From NCBI GenBank assembly GCA_947380655.1, contig CANCRX010000007.1, positions 1 through 64,000 of the forward strand: a DNA stretch of 64,000 bases. Reading direction: 5' to 3'. Under the pieces are notes generated by a model. The model worked only from the letters and a program-made list of their open reading frames with translations, was not told the origin of the DNA and searched no databases. Position numbers and translations under genes: made by a program. This DNA is from Alcaligenaceae bacterium (GTDB lineage Bacteria > Pseudomonadota > Gammaproteobacteria > Burkholderiales > Burkholderiaceae_B). Positions 36,471 to 44,608 of the stretch are shown piece by piece. The stretch's first letter is position 1, and each line of letters starts with the position of its first letter.

Positions 36471-37004
36471 TTAAACGTCGGAGGAAAAATCGCCTTGGGC
36501 GTGGCGTTCTTCAACTGCGACAACATAGGTTGGTCGATTGCCGCGCGCAACGATGATGAACTCATCAACAACGGCAATAAAAAACAACCAGGCCCCCACT
36601 AAAAAGGACATCTGCGGAATCCACATCGGGATAGGCAATAAACCACCGGCCGTATCTTTAAATTCCCAACTCTCGTAAGTAAACAACGTTGCGGACCAAG
36701 CCAGATAACCAACGGCGACCGAGGCACATGCCAAAGACACGAGCTCGAATTTCTGGCGTGCGCCAGGTGAAAGCTTTTCAATCAGTAGGGTGACTCGGAC
36801 GAAATCGCCATGTTTAAAAGCATGGGCCATGGCAAGAAATGCGGCCGCAGCACATAACCAGGCCACAACATCATTGACTGCACCGGTCCTCACACCAAAC
36901 TCTCTGAGTACGCTCTGACCAATCATCAACACACAGATGGCCAGCACACACAGAGCGGCTATGCCGCCTGCTACGAGATAAAGGAAATCAAGAAACTTTC
37001 TCAT
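36471..37004 (-). CDS. TRAP transporter small permease (DctQ)
   Basis: Four-helix subunit, 177 aa. It begins FLDFLYLVAGGIAALCVLAICVL and has VNDVVAWLCAAAAFLAMAHAFK, the usual second helix with conserved Trp. It lies 54 bp after DctP and before DctM, the standard order. The C-terminal tail is cytoplasmic and charged. Confidence 0.9.
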   Translation of the reverse strand: MRKFLDFLYLVAGGIAALCVLAICVLMIGQSVLREFGVRTGAVNDVVAWLCAAAAFLAMAHAFKHGDFVRVTLLIEKLSPGARQKFELVSLACASVAVGYLAWSATLFTYESWEFKDTAGGLLPIPMWIPQMSFLVGAWLFFIAVVDEFIIVARGNRPTYVVAVEERHAQGDFSSDV

Positions 37005-37058
37005 GCAGGGACATAGCCTTTAATAAAAAATACAAACACAGCAAAACTTTCTGATTAA

Positions 37059-38054
37059 TTACTTAGCGCCTGGAGCAAGCTTGCGGTAAGCCCCGACCAG
37101 TTCAGCACCTTGAGGAGCCGATTTCTTTTCCCAGTCAGTCAGCATAATTGCGCCGATCTGTTTGAGGTCCGAAGCAAAAGCAGCTGTTGGAGGCGCAACG
37201 GTCATGCCACGCTCAGCCAACGTCTTTTTAAAGACATCTTCTTTCTCTTGGCTGATCTTCCAGCCGCGTTCCTGAGCGGTGGCTGCGGCTTTGGTCACGA
37301 TGTCCTGAGTCGCCTTATCCAGAGCATTGAATGCTTTGAGGTTGATCAACACCGCATTCTTTGGAATCCAGGCTTGGGCTTCGTAGAAATATTTCAGGCT
37401 TTCATAGGTTTTACTATCAATGCCTGTTGCGCTCGATGATGCGTAGGTTTCAACCACGCCCGTTGCCAGTGCCTGGCTCAATTCAGCGGCCTGAATCGTC
37501 ACCGGCTGCAGATTCATCAACTCGGCCATTTTTGCTGTTGCAGGTGAATAGGCACGCCATTTCATACCTTTCATGTCCGCCATAGAGGCAAGTGGCTTTT
37601 TGGAATAAATGCCCTGGGGCTGCCAGGGCACGGTGTAAAGAATTTTCATGCCTTGCGCTGAAAGGTATTTATCCAGCGCGGGGATCTGTACCGTTTGCAA
37701 TGCTTTGGCATCGGCGTAGCTTGATGCCAGAAAAGGCACGCCATCCATACCGAACAGCGCATTTTCATTTTCGTAGTTCACCAATAAGATTTCGCCTAAC
37801 TGCGCCTGACCGCCCTGCACTGCGCGTTTGATCTCAGTCGCTTTAAATAATGAGGCATTAGAGTGCACATTGATCTTGAGCTTGCCTGCAGTTGCGGTAT
37901 CGACTTCCTTAGCGAAAAACTCGAGGTTTTCAGTGTGGAAGTTTGCTGGCGCATAAGCTGAGGGCAAATCCCACTTAGTTTGCGCCTGGACCAAACTAGT
38001 TAAACCTAAGCAAACCAAAGCGGCTGACAGCCGAGCGAGCGTGGAACGATTCAT
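37059..38054 (-). CDS. TRAP transporter periplasmic binding protein (DctP)
   Basis: Exported receptor, 331 aa, with signal peptide (ARLSAALVCLGLTSLVQA before QTKWDL). Family features: FFAKEVDTATAGKLKINVH, GVPFLASSYADAKAL, and the substrate-anchoring MKGMKWRAYSPATAKM, whose Arg in MKWRAY binds the ligand carboxylate. I chose ATG 38054, preceded by AGGAG; an ATG ten codons upstream lacks one. The ligand is probably an organic acid, perhaps that of the nearby dehydrogenase or MBL cluster. Confidence 0.92.
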   Translation of the reverse strand: MNRSTLARLSAALVCLGLTSLVQAQTKWDLPSAYAPANFHTENLEFFAKEVDTATAGKLKINVHSNASLFKATEIKRAVQGGQAQLGEILLVNYENENALFGMDGVPFLASSYADAKALQTVQIPALDKYLSAQGMKILYTVPWQPQGIYSKKPLASMADMKGMKWRAYSPATAKMAELMNLQPVTIQAAELSQALATGVVETYASSSATGIDSKTYESLKYFYEAQAWIPKNAVLINLKAFNALDKATQDIVTKAAATAQERGWKISQEKEDVFKKTLAERGMTVAPPTAAFASDLKQIGAIMLTDWEKKSAPQGAELVGAYRKLAPGAK

Positions 38055-38178
38055 AACGTCTCCTGTAGGAAATCGGGATAGCAAAAAAAGGGCTAAATCT
38101 AAGAATAACCGTGAAGCTTAGAGCATAATTACACATAAACTTACAAATTAAAAATCTTACTTATGGTTTTCCCTAGGC

Positions 38179-38205
38179 TGGTGCAATGCACAGTCTCAGG
38201 CACCA
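38179..38205. promoter_or_regulatory. Inverted repeat TGGTGC-N15-GCACCA before the MBL gene
   Basis: Perfect 6-bp arms at 38179-38184 and 38200-38205 enclose an 11-bp dyad GTGCAATGCAC (38181-38191). It stands just before the AGGAG ribosome site, in the divergent region with dctP. Possible operator or 5' UTR hairpin. Confidence 0.35.
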
Positions 38206-38220
38206 AAAAGGAGCGAGACA

Positions 38221-38910
38221 ATGTCGGCCAAATACGAGTTGCTGTTGCGTGGTAACAGCCTAAGTTTTAAAGGTGGTTTTTTCGGTTTATGCAATGTCGC
38301 ACTTGTGACGGCCGAAGATGGCACCCGGATTCTTTTCGATACAGGTCATTACTGTGTCAGACGCGGACTCATCAACGGACTCAAAGAGCGAGGACTTGCG
38401 CCAACAGATATCGATCTGATTTTCTTATCGCATCTGCACTTTGACCACTGCCAGAACCTGGACTTATTCAAAGGTGTTCCTGTATGTGTGGGAGAAACTG
38501 AAATCGCCTACGCCCACAATCCACATCCTGAAGACATATTCGTTCCCTGGAAAATTCACGATCTGCTGGCTGACTTTGAGCTACGCGTCCTCCCCAAGCA
38601 GGGGTTCATTGCCCCCGGCATCGAGCATTTTGAAGTCCCTGGCCATACTCAAGGTTCGCAGGCCTTGCGTTTTACCCAGGCCGATGGACGTCGCGTAGTA
38701 CTCGCGGGTGATGCGGTCAAATATCCTAAAGAGATTCTGGCCAAAGTCAGCGATATGTGTTTCGCCACCCCTGAAGAATCCCGCCAGTCCATAGCTGAAA
38801 TATGCGAGGGGACAGATATCGTGGTCCCCGGCCACTACCCTGAGATTTTCAAACGTAACGGCGGTTGGATCTGGGATGAGTCCCCCTCTATTGAACTCAT
38901 CATGCGCTAG
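38221..38910 (+). CDS. Metallo-beta-lactamase-fold hydrolase
   Basis: A 229-aa MBL-fold enzyme. Zinc motif HLHFDH, then His in PGHTQG, Asp in LAGDAVK and His in VPGHYP. It is shorter than the two AHL-lactonase-like enzymes and not closely related to them. It leads the plus-strand unit (76 bp before the CoA-transferase gene). It may hydrolyse a lactone or a thioester. AGGAG is well spaced from ATG 38221. Confidence 0.83.
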   Translation: MSAKYELLLRGNSLSFKGGFFGLCNVALVTAEDGTRILFDTGHYCVRRGLINGLKERGLAPTDIDLIFLSHLHFDHCQNLDLFKGVPVCVGETEIAYAHNPHPEDIFVPWKIHDLLADFELRVLPKQGFIAPGIEHFEVPGHTQGSQALRFTQADGRRVVLAGDAVKYPKEILAKVSDMCFATPEESRQSIAEICEGTDIVVPGHYPEIFKRNGGWIWDESPSIELIMR

Positions 38911-38986
38911 CTATGGGCGAATTCGTTGTGTAAGTGATTTCGTGACATAATTTTGGAGAGACAAAACACACACTAGAGCACAAAGA

Positions 38987-40147
38987 ATGCCTGAGCATGC
39001 ACAGCAGCAAAATAAATCCGGTCCTTTCTCCGGACTCGTTGTTATTGAACTAGGTCACAGCGTCGCAGCGCCTTTTGCCGGTCAAATATTCGGCGAGTTA
39101 GGTGCCCAAGTCATCAAAATAGAAAAAACGGATGGTGATGATGCTCGCAAATGGGGACCTCCATTTTGGGAAGGTGCTTCAGCTTTTTTTCAGTCACTGA
39201 ACCGCAACAAAGAATCTGTTGTCTGTGACTTGCGTAATCCCGCTCAGCTCGAAGCACTCAAAACACTTATTTGCGACAAAGCAGATATCGTGATCCAGAA
39301 TCTTCGTCCTGGTCACGTCGAGCAACTCGGGCTAGATGGCCCGACACTTCTCGCTCGCCAGCCCCGATTGATTTACTGCAATCTTGGTGCCTTTGGCAGC
39401 ACAGGCCCCCTAAAAGACAGACCCGGTTACGATCCGTTGATGCAGGCGTTTGGTGGCATCATGAGCACCACCGGCGAGCCAGGCCGTCCCTCGGTACGCG
39501 TCGGAGCTTCGATTGTCGATATGGGTACCGGCATGTGGAGCGTCATCGGCGCCTTGACCGCTTTACATGAACGGCATTCGACAGGTGTTGGTCGAGTCGT
39601 TGATGTCTCTTTGTTTGAAACAGCAAGCTGCTGGGTTTCATTACTCGCTTCGCAATTCCTTGCCTCTGGGCAATTGGCGGGTAAACAGGGCTCTGGCGCA
39701 CCAGGTATCGTTCCCTATAAAGCTTACGCCACAGAAGATGGAGAACTCGTCATCGCAGCAGGTAGCGACGGGCTTTTCAAATCGCTGTCGAACGCGATTG
39801 GCCACGCCGAATGGAAAGACGACCCGCGTTTTATCGATAACCCCGCACGCGTGGCACATCAACAAGAACTCTACGCAATGATTGATGCAGTCATTGCAAA
39901 GAAAACTACGCAACACTGGATCACCTGTCTGGAAGCAGCGGGAGTCCCTTGTTCGCCCGTCAACAATCTCCAGCAAATGATCGAACACCCTCAAACAGAG
40001 GCGTTAGGTCTGGTACAGGATGTACCTGGCACGGCAATGCGATTCATTGGACTGCCTTTAAGTTTTGATGGGCAGCGACCACAGCCTAGTTCTGCACCAC
40101 CGAAACTCGGTGAACACACCCAACGCTATATTAAAAAGGAAATCTGA
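38987..40147 (+). CDS. CaiB/BaiF family III CoA-transferase
   Basis: A 386-aa family III CoA-transferase. It starts SGLVVIELGHSVAAPFAGQ with GAQVIKIEKTDGDDAR, the CoA-binding region. The catalytic Asp178 sits in GASIVDMGTG. It activates a carboxylic acid by transfer of CoA, often from succinyl-CoA. The next genes (crotonase, lyase, dehydrogenase) act on acyl-CoAs, so it is probably the entry step. It ends one base before the crotonase start. Confidence 0.91.
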   Translation: MPEHAQQQNKSGPFSGLVVIELGHSVAAPFAGQIFGELGAQVIKIEKTDGDDARKWGPPFWEGASAFFQSLNRNKESVVCDLRNPAQLEALKTLICDKADIVIQNLRPGHVEQLGLDGPTLLARQPRLIYCNLGAFGSTGPLKDRPGYDPLMQAFGGIMSTTGEPGRPSVRVGASIVDMGTGMWSVIGALTALHERHSTGVGRVVDVSLFETASCWVSLLASQFLASGQLAGKQGSGAPGIVPYKAYATEDGELVIAAGSDGLFKSLSNAIGHAEWKDDPRFIDNPARVAHQQELYAMIDAVIAKKTTQHWITCLEAAGVPCSPVNNLQQMIEHPQTEALGLVQDVPGTAMRFIGLPLSFDGQRPQPSSAPPKLGEHTQRYIKKEI

Positions 40148-40948
40148 ATGAGCGCTTTCCCACAATACGAAACAATCGCCACCGAGATGGTCGGACCCTT
40201 TGTATTAAAGGTCACTCTCAATCGACCGCACGCAGGTAACTCAGTCAATACTCAAATGGGACATGACTTGCTGGACCTGTGGAACCGACTGACCGCGGAT
40301 GCAGGTGATGTGCGCTGCGTCGTGCTGACCGGTGCGGGCGACAAAATATTCTGTGCCGGTGGAGATTTGAAAGAACGCAATGGCATGACAAAGCGTGCCT
40401 GGACTTTGCAACATGAACTTTTTGAACGGATGTACTGGACACTGGTCGATCTGCCAGTACCGGTGATTGCAGCCGTCAACGGTCACGCCTATGCGGGTGG
40501 CCTGGAAATGGCGCTATCCTGTGATTTTATTTATACAAGCAATGCGGCACGCTTTGCTCTGACAGAGGTGACGCTAGGAATCATGCCAGGTGCCGGCGGC
40601 ACCCAAAATTTGCCACGTGCGATCGGCGAGCGCCGCGCAAAAGAGATTCTGATGACAGGCAAACCCTTTACTGCTGCGCAAGCGGATAGCTATGGTTTGG
40701 TCAATGCAGTATTAGAGCCCTTCGAAGTGCTGGGCAAGGCGCTGGAAACCGCTGAAATCATTGCGGGTAATGCGCCATTATCGGTTCGTCAGATCAAAAA
40801 ATCTGTACGTTATGGCGGTCAGATGGAATTACGCACCGCATTCCGATTTGAAATAGAGGCCTACAACCATCTTATTGGCACAGAAGATCGTCTGGAAGGC
40901 GTGGCCGCTTTCAATGAAAAGCGCAGACCAAATTTCAAGGGTAGTTAA
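40148..40948 (+). CDS. Enoyl-CoA hydratase/isomerase (crotonase family)
   Basis: Crotonase-fold enzyme, 266 aa. Oxyanion-hole segments are FCAGGDLKE and AYAGGLEMAL. Both catalytic glutamates of classic hydratases are present, in GGLEMAL and LTEVTLG (followed by IMPGAGGTQ). It therefore can hydrate an enoyl-CoA. It starts directly at the end of the CoA-transferase gene (no gap) and precedes the lyase by 51 bp. Confidence 0.92.
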   Translation: MSAFPQYETIATEMVGPFVLKVTLNRPHAGNSVNTQMGHDLLDLWNRLTADAGDVRCVVLTGAGDKIFCAGGDLKERNGMTKRAWTLQHELFERMYWTLVDLPVPVIAAVNGHAYAGGLEMALSCDFIYTSNAARFALTEVTLGIMPGAGGTQNLPRAIGERRAKEILMTGKPFTAAQADSYGLVNAVLEPFEVLGKALETAEIIAGNAPLSVRQIKKSVRYGGQMELRTAFRFEIEAYNHLIGTEDRLEGVAAFNEKRRPNFKGS

Positions 40949-40999
40949 ATTTTTAGCTCGCCCTGCCTTGTCATGCTCGAACACAATCAAGAGAAAAAT

Positions 41000-41947
41000 A
41001 TGAGTCAAAAAATTACCCTGAGAGAAGTTGGCTTACGCGATGGTTTACAAATCCATCCAACATTCATGCCAACAGCCGACAAACTCGCGTGGATTGCTGC
41101 TGAGGCCGCAGCAGGCATGAGCGAGATCGAAGTCACCTCTTACGTGCCTCCGAAACTGATTCCCCAGTTTGCTGATGCCGAACAAGTCACACTCGGTGCG
41201 CTCAAGGTACCGAACCTGATCGTGGCAGCACTGATTCCTAATATGCGCGGTGCGCAACGCGGCATAGAGCTCGGCGTACATAAACTGAATTTTGTCATGT
41301 CGGTGAGCGAGACACACAACATGAAAAACGTGCGTCGCCCTCCTGAAGACTCTGTGACGGATTTCAAAGCCATCGTGGAGCTCGTTAAAAGCCAGCCAGA
41401 GGGTAAGCGCCCGATCATCGTAGGTGGTCTGTCCACCGCACTGGGCTGCTCTTACGAAGGCCGCGTCGCCGTATCGCAAGTCGTTAAATATGCCAAGCAA
41501 TTAGTCGAGGCAGGCGCTGACGAACTGGTGGTAGCCGACACGGTTGGTTATGCAGATCCCAATCAAGTTCGCGAAGTATTCAAAGCGGTGTTATCAGAAG
41601 TAGGACCCGTCATCGTTGGTGCGCATTTCCATGACACACGCGGCACAGGTTTGGCCAACGTGAGTGCAGCGCTGGATTGTGGCGTGACACATTTCGATGC
41701 TTCCTTAGCGGGTCTGGGCGGCTGCCCCTTTGCACCAGGTGCGAGCGGGAACATCGTCATGGAAGACTTGCTTTTTATGCTGGACTCTATGGGACTGGAG
41801 ACCGGTGTTGATATTGAAAAACTGATTGAAGTGCGCAAGATCATTTCCCGCTCCTTACCAGACATCGCCATGCAAGGCGGTCTGGCCAAGGCTGGTTTGC
41901 CACGCAATTATGTTTCTGTTGCACAGCGTCTGGCTGCTGCAGCGTAA
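41000..41947 (+). CDS. HMG-CoA lyase-like enzyme (DRE-TIM metallolyase)
   Basis: A 315-aa lyase. LREVGLRDGLQ holds the catalytic Arg and metal-binding Asp, HFHDTRG the metal His pair, and GGLGGCPFAPGASGN the mobile-loop Cys of HMG-CoA lyase. It splits 3-hydroxy-3-methylglutaryl-CoA or a similar compound such as citramalyl-CoA. I chose ATG 41000, preceded by GAG; ATG 40973 is a weaker start. Pathway context (CoA-transferase, hydratase, lyase) fits branched dicarboxylates. Leucine breakdown is possible but the other leucine genes are absent. Confidence 0.9.
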   Translation: MSQKITLREVGLRDGLQIHPTFMPTADKLAWIAAEAAAGMSEIEVTSYVPPKLIPQFADAEQVTLGALKVPNLIVAALIPNMRGAQRGIELGVHKLNFVMSVSETHNMKNVRRPPEDSVTDFKAIVELVKSQPEGKRPIIVGGLSTALGCSYEGRVAVSQVVKYAKQLVEAGADELVVADTVGYADPNQVREVFKAVLSEVGPVIVGAHFHDTRGTGLANVSAALDCGVTHFDASLAGLGGCPFAPGASGNIVMEDLLFMLDSMGLETGVDIEKLIEVRKIISRSLPDIAMQGGLAKAGLPRNYVSVAQRLAAAA

Positions 41948-41974
41948 TTCGTACTCTATTCAGGACAAAATAAA

Positions 41975-43159
41975 ATGACTCAGTCAGCAGAGCTGCTCAG
42001 TATCGAAACCGGTGAAGACTACCCAGAAATTCGAGAAGGTGTTCGTCGCGTATGTGCCGATTTTCCAGGTGAGTACTGGCGCGACCTTGAAGCGCGCGAA
42101 GCCTATCCAACCGAATTCGTCCGAGCCCTTACTGCCTCAGGATATCTGGGTGCGTTAATACCCGAAGAGTTCGGTGGCAGCGGTATGCCCTTGCGCGCAG
42201 CCGCTGTGATTCTCGAAGAAATCCACGCTTCGGGTTGTAATGCTGGCGCCTGTCATGCACAGATGTACACCATGGGTACAGTCCTGCGTCACGGCAGTAT
42301 TGAGCAAAAGAAAAAATACCTACCCGGTATCGCAAGTGGTGAGCTGCGCCTGCAAGCTTTCGGCGTCACAGAGCCCACCAGCGGCACCGATACGACCAAA
42401 CTCAAAACCCGTGCTGTGCGCGATGGTGATAGTTACGTCATCAACGGCCAGAAAGTCTGGACCTCCCGCGCGCTGCACTCAGACCTGATGCTGCTGCTGG
42501 CTCGAACCACACCGCTCGATCAAGTCAAAAAGAAAAGTGATGGCTTGTCTGTTTTCTTGCTCGACATCCGCGACGGACTGGGCAAAGGTCTCGATATTCG
42601 TCCTCTCAAAGCCATGGTCAATCATCATGCAACGGAAGTGTTCTTTGAAAACCTTCGCATCCCTGCTGATAATCTGGTTGGTGAAGAAGGGAAAGGTTTT
42701 AAATATATTCTGGATGGCATGAATGCCGAACGTATTCTGGTATCTGCCGAGGCGATTGGCGATGCGCGCTGGTTTACTAAAACAGCCGTCGCATATGTGA
42801 ACGAGCGCAAAGTCTTTGATCGACCAATTGGTCAAAACCAGTCGGTGCAATTTCCAATTGCGCGCGCACATGCTGAAACTGACGCGGCGGATCTGATCTT
42901 GCGTCGCGCCGCCGCGCGCTTTGCGGCGGGCCTGCCTTGCGGAGATGATGCAAACATGGGCAAGCTGCTCGCATCCGAAGCAACATGGCACGCAGCCGAG
43001 GCATGCATGCAATCTCATGGCGGTTTTGGTTTTGCTAAAGAATATGACGTCGAGCGCAAATGGCGTGAAACAAGACTATTCCAGATCGCACCTATTTCAA
43101 CCAATCTGGTGCTGTCCTATATTGGCGAACACATGCTGGGCATGCCACGTTCGTTCTGA
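41975..43159 (+). CDS. Acyl-CoA dehydrogenase, isovaleryl-type active site
   Basis: FAD enzyme of 394 aa. Motifs: AFGVTEPTSGTDTTKLKT (flavin loop), INGQKVWTS, QSHGGFGFAKEY. The usual catalytic Glu in the C-terminal E-G-T motif of short-chain enzymes is replaced (FQIAPIST). A Glu is instead present at 252 in GMNAERILV, matching the base of isovaleryl- and long-chain enzymes. So catalysis is likely with the base in that helix. It follows the lyase gene by 27 bp. An electron-transfer flavoprotein gene is not in the window. Confidence 0.9.
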   Translation: MTQSAELLSIETGEDYPEIREGVRRVCADFPGEYWRDLEAREAYPTEFVRALTASGYLGALIPEEFGGSGMPLRAAAVILEEIHASGCNAGACHAQMYTMGTVLRHGSIEQKKKYLPGIASGELRLQAFGVTEPTSGTDTTKLKTRAVRDGDSYVINGQKVWTSRALHSDLMLLLARTTPLDQVKKKSDGLSVFLLDIRDGLGKGLDIRPLKAMVNHHATEVFFENLRIPADNLVGEEGKGFKYILDGMNAERILVSAEAIGDARWFTKTAVAYVNERKVFDRPIGQNQSVQFPIARAHAETDAADLILRRAAARFAAGLPCGDDANMGKLLASEATWHAAEACMQSHGGFGFAKEYDVERKWRETRLFQIAPISTNLVLSYIGEHMLGMPRSF

Positions 43160-43204
43160 TAGCAGCATAAACACAGAAAAAACAATTCGCACGGAGACAT
43201 TGAT

Positions 43205-44569
43205 ATGACAGGTTTAACCCAAGCATTAGCGACCTATGTCGCAAACCCGAGCTTTGGTGATCACGAACAGGCTGCCTGCGCGATCGCAAAAACAGGCATC
43301 ATGGATACAATTGCGACCATGATGGCGGGTCATAACGAACCTGTTGTCAATATCGTGCGAAAATTTCTAGGCGAACACCCAGCCTCGGGAGAGGCACCTG
43401 TCCCCTTCACACATACCCTGTATCCAGCGGCGCAAGCGGCGTTCATTAATGGCACGGCAGCACACGCGCTCGACTATGACGATGTCGCCCTCTCAGGCCA
43501 CCCCAGCACAGCCATCGCGCCTGCGATTCTGGCTGAGGGTTACGTATTAAATAGCTCCGGTCAGGAGGCCTTACGCGCTTATGTCGTTGGTTACGAAGTC
43601 TGGGCAGAATTAGTCAGTCGCGAAACAGATCAATACCATTTGAAAGGCTGGCATCCTACGGGGGTATTCGGTGCGGTGGCTGCAGCCGCCGCAGTCGCCT
43701 ATCTGCATAAACTTTCAGTCGAGCAAACACGTCAGGCACTGGCCATCTCAGCGAGCTTGTCGAGCGGACTCGTTGCCAACTTTGGCACAATGACTAAACC
43801 CTTTCATGCGGGACGCGCCGCATCACATGGAATCGAAGCCGTTCGACTGTCCATGCTTGGTATGACCTCGGCTGCCGATGTCTTTGAACATCCTGCCGGA
43901 TTTTTAAATGCACTCTCAATGGCGGGACGAGTCGATCGTACGCGCCCTGCAGAGATCGGTAAAAAAATTCGTATTCTTGATAGTGGGGTTTCCATCAAAC
44001 GCTATCCCGTCTGCTACTCGGGTCACCGCAGTATTGATGGTGTGCTCGCAATCGCTGAACGTGAAGATCTTAAAGCCGATCAAATCAAGCGCATCCACCT
44101 CACCATGGGTCCTGCACAAGCTTCGATGTTGCGTAACCATCATCCCGTCACCGGGCTCGAAGCCAAATTCAGCGCTGAATTTGCAGCCGCCTCAGCAATT
44201 GTTGCCCGCGAGGTTGGACTGTCCCAGTTGACCGATATATTCGTCAATCGTGCGGATGTCAGCAGCCTGTATTCAAAAGTCTCAATAGAGATTGTCAACA
44301 CCTCGTGCCCGCTGGACTCGGCTTTTGCACTCACCGATCGTGTGGTCATCGAAACAATCGATGGACGCACCTTTGATTCTGGTGAAATCAGATTCCCGTT
44401 GGGCAATGCTAAAAATCCGATTGATGCAGCAGGATTAAAAAAGAAATTCCTCGATTGCCTGGCTGTCGGTCGTGCGCACAATCCAAATCTAAAAGGGGCA
44501 GATGATGGCCTCTACGATCGTGTCGCGCAGTTAGAGTCTGCTGCGTCACTTCGCACATTATTTAAGTAA
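43205..44569 (+). CDS. MmgE/PrpD-family protein
   Basis: A 454-aa member of the fold described at 22665. Motifs: GIMDTIATMMAG, AAHALDYDDVA, TKPFHAGRAASHGI and IKRYPVCYSGHRSID (the latter for the C-terminal half). GGAG precedes the ATG. It lies in the CoA-ester operon 45 bp after the dehydrogenase and before a carboxylate transporter. It may prepare a free acid, for example by dehydration or isomerisation, before CoA activation. Confidence 0.87.
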   Translation: MTGLTQALATYVANPSFGDHEQAACAIAKTGIMDTIATMMAGHNEPVVNIVRKFLGEHPASGEAPVPFTHTLYPAAQAAFINGTAAHALDYDDVALSGHPSTAIAPAILAEGYVLNSSGQEALRAYVVGYEVWAELVSRETDQYHLKGWHPTGVFGAVAAAAAVAYLHKLSVEQTRQALAISASLSSGLVANFGTMTKPFHAGRAASHGIEAVRLSMLGMTSAADVFEHPAGFLNALSMAGRVDRTRPAEIGKKIRILDSGVSIKRYPVCYSGHRSIDGVLAIAEREDLKADQIKRIHLTMGPAQASMLRNHHPVTGLEAKFSAEFAAASAIVAREVGLSQLTDIFVNRADVSSLYSKVSIEIVNTSCPLDSAFALTDRVVIETIDGRTFDSGEIRFPLGNAKNPIDAAGLKKKFLDCLAVGRAHNPNLKGADDGLYDRVAQLESAASLRTLFK

Positions 44570-44570
44570 T

Positions 44571-44596
44571 CTGTCTAAGCTGTCTAAGCTGTCTAA
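44571..44596. repeat. 9-bp tandem repeat (CTGTCTAAG, 2.9 copies)
   Basis: Units at 44571-44579, 44580-44588 and 44589-44596 (last unit lacks its final base), lying in the gap before the transporter gene and directly upstream of its GGAG. It looks like slippage. Confidence 0.85.
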
Positions 44597-44608
44597 CTGG
44601 AGCCCTGC

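Noticed and set aside
44571..44596. Tandem repeat read as a mobile element footprint
   Set aside because: Units of 9 bp without inverted ends; simple slippage is enough.
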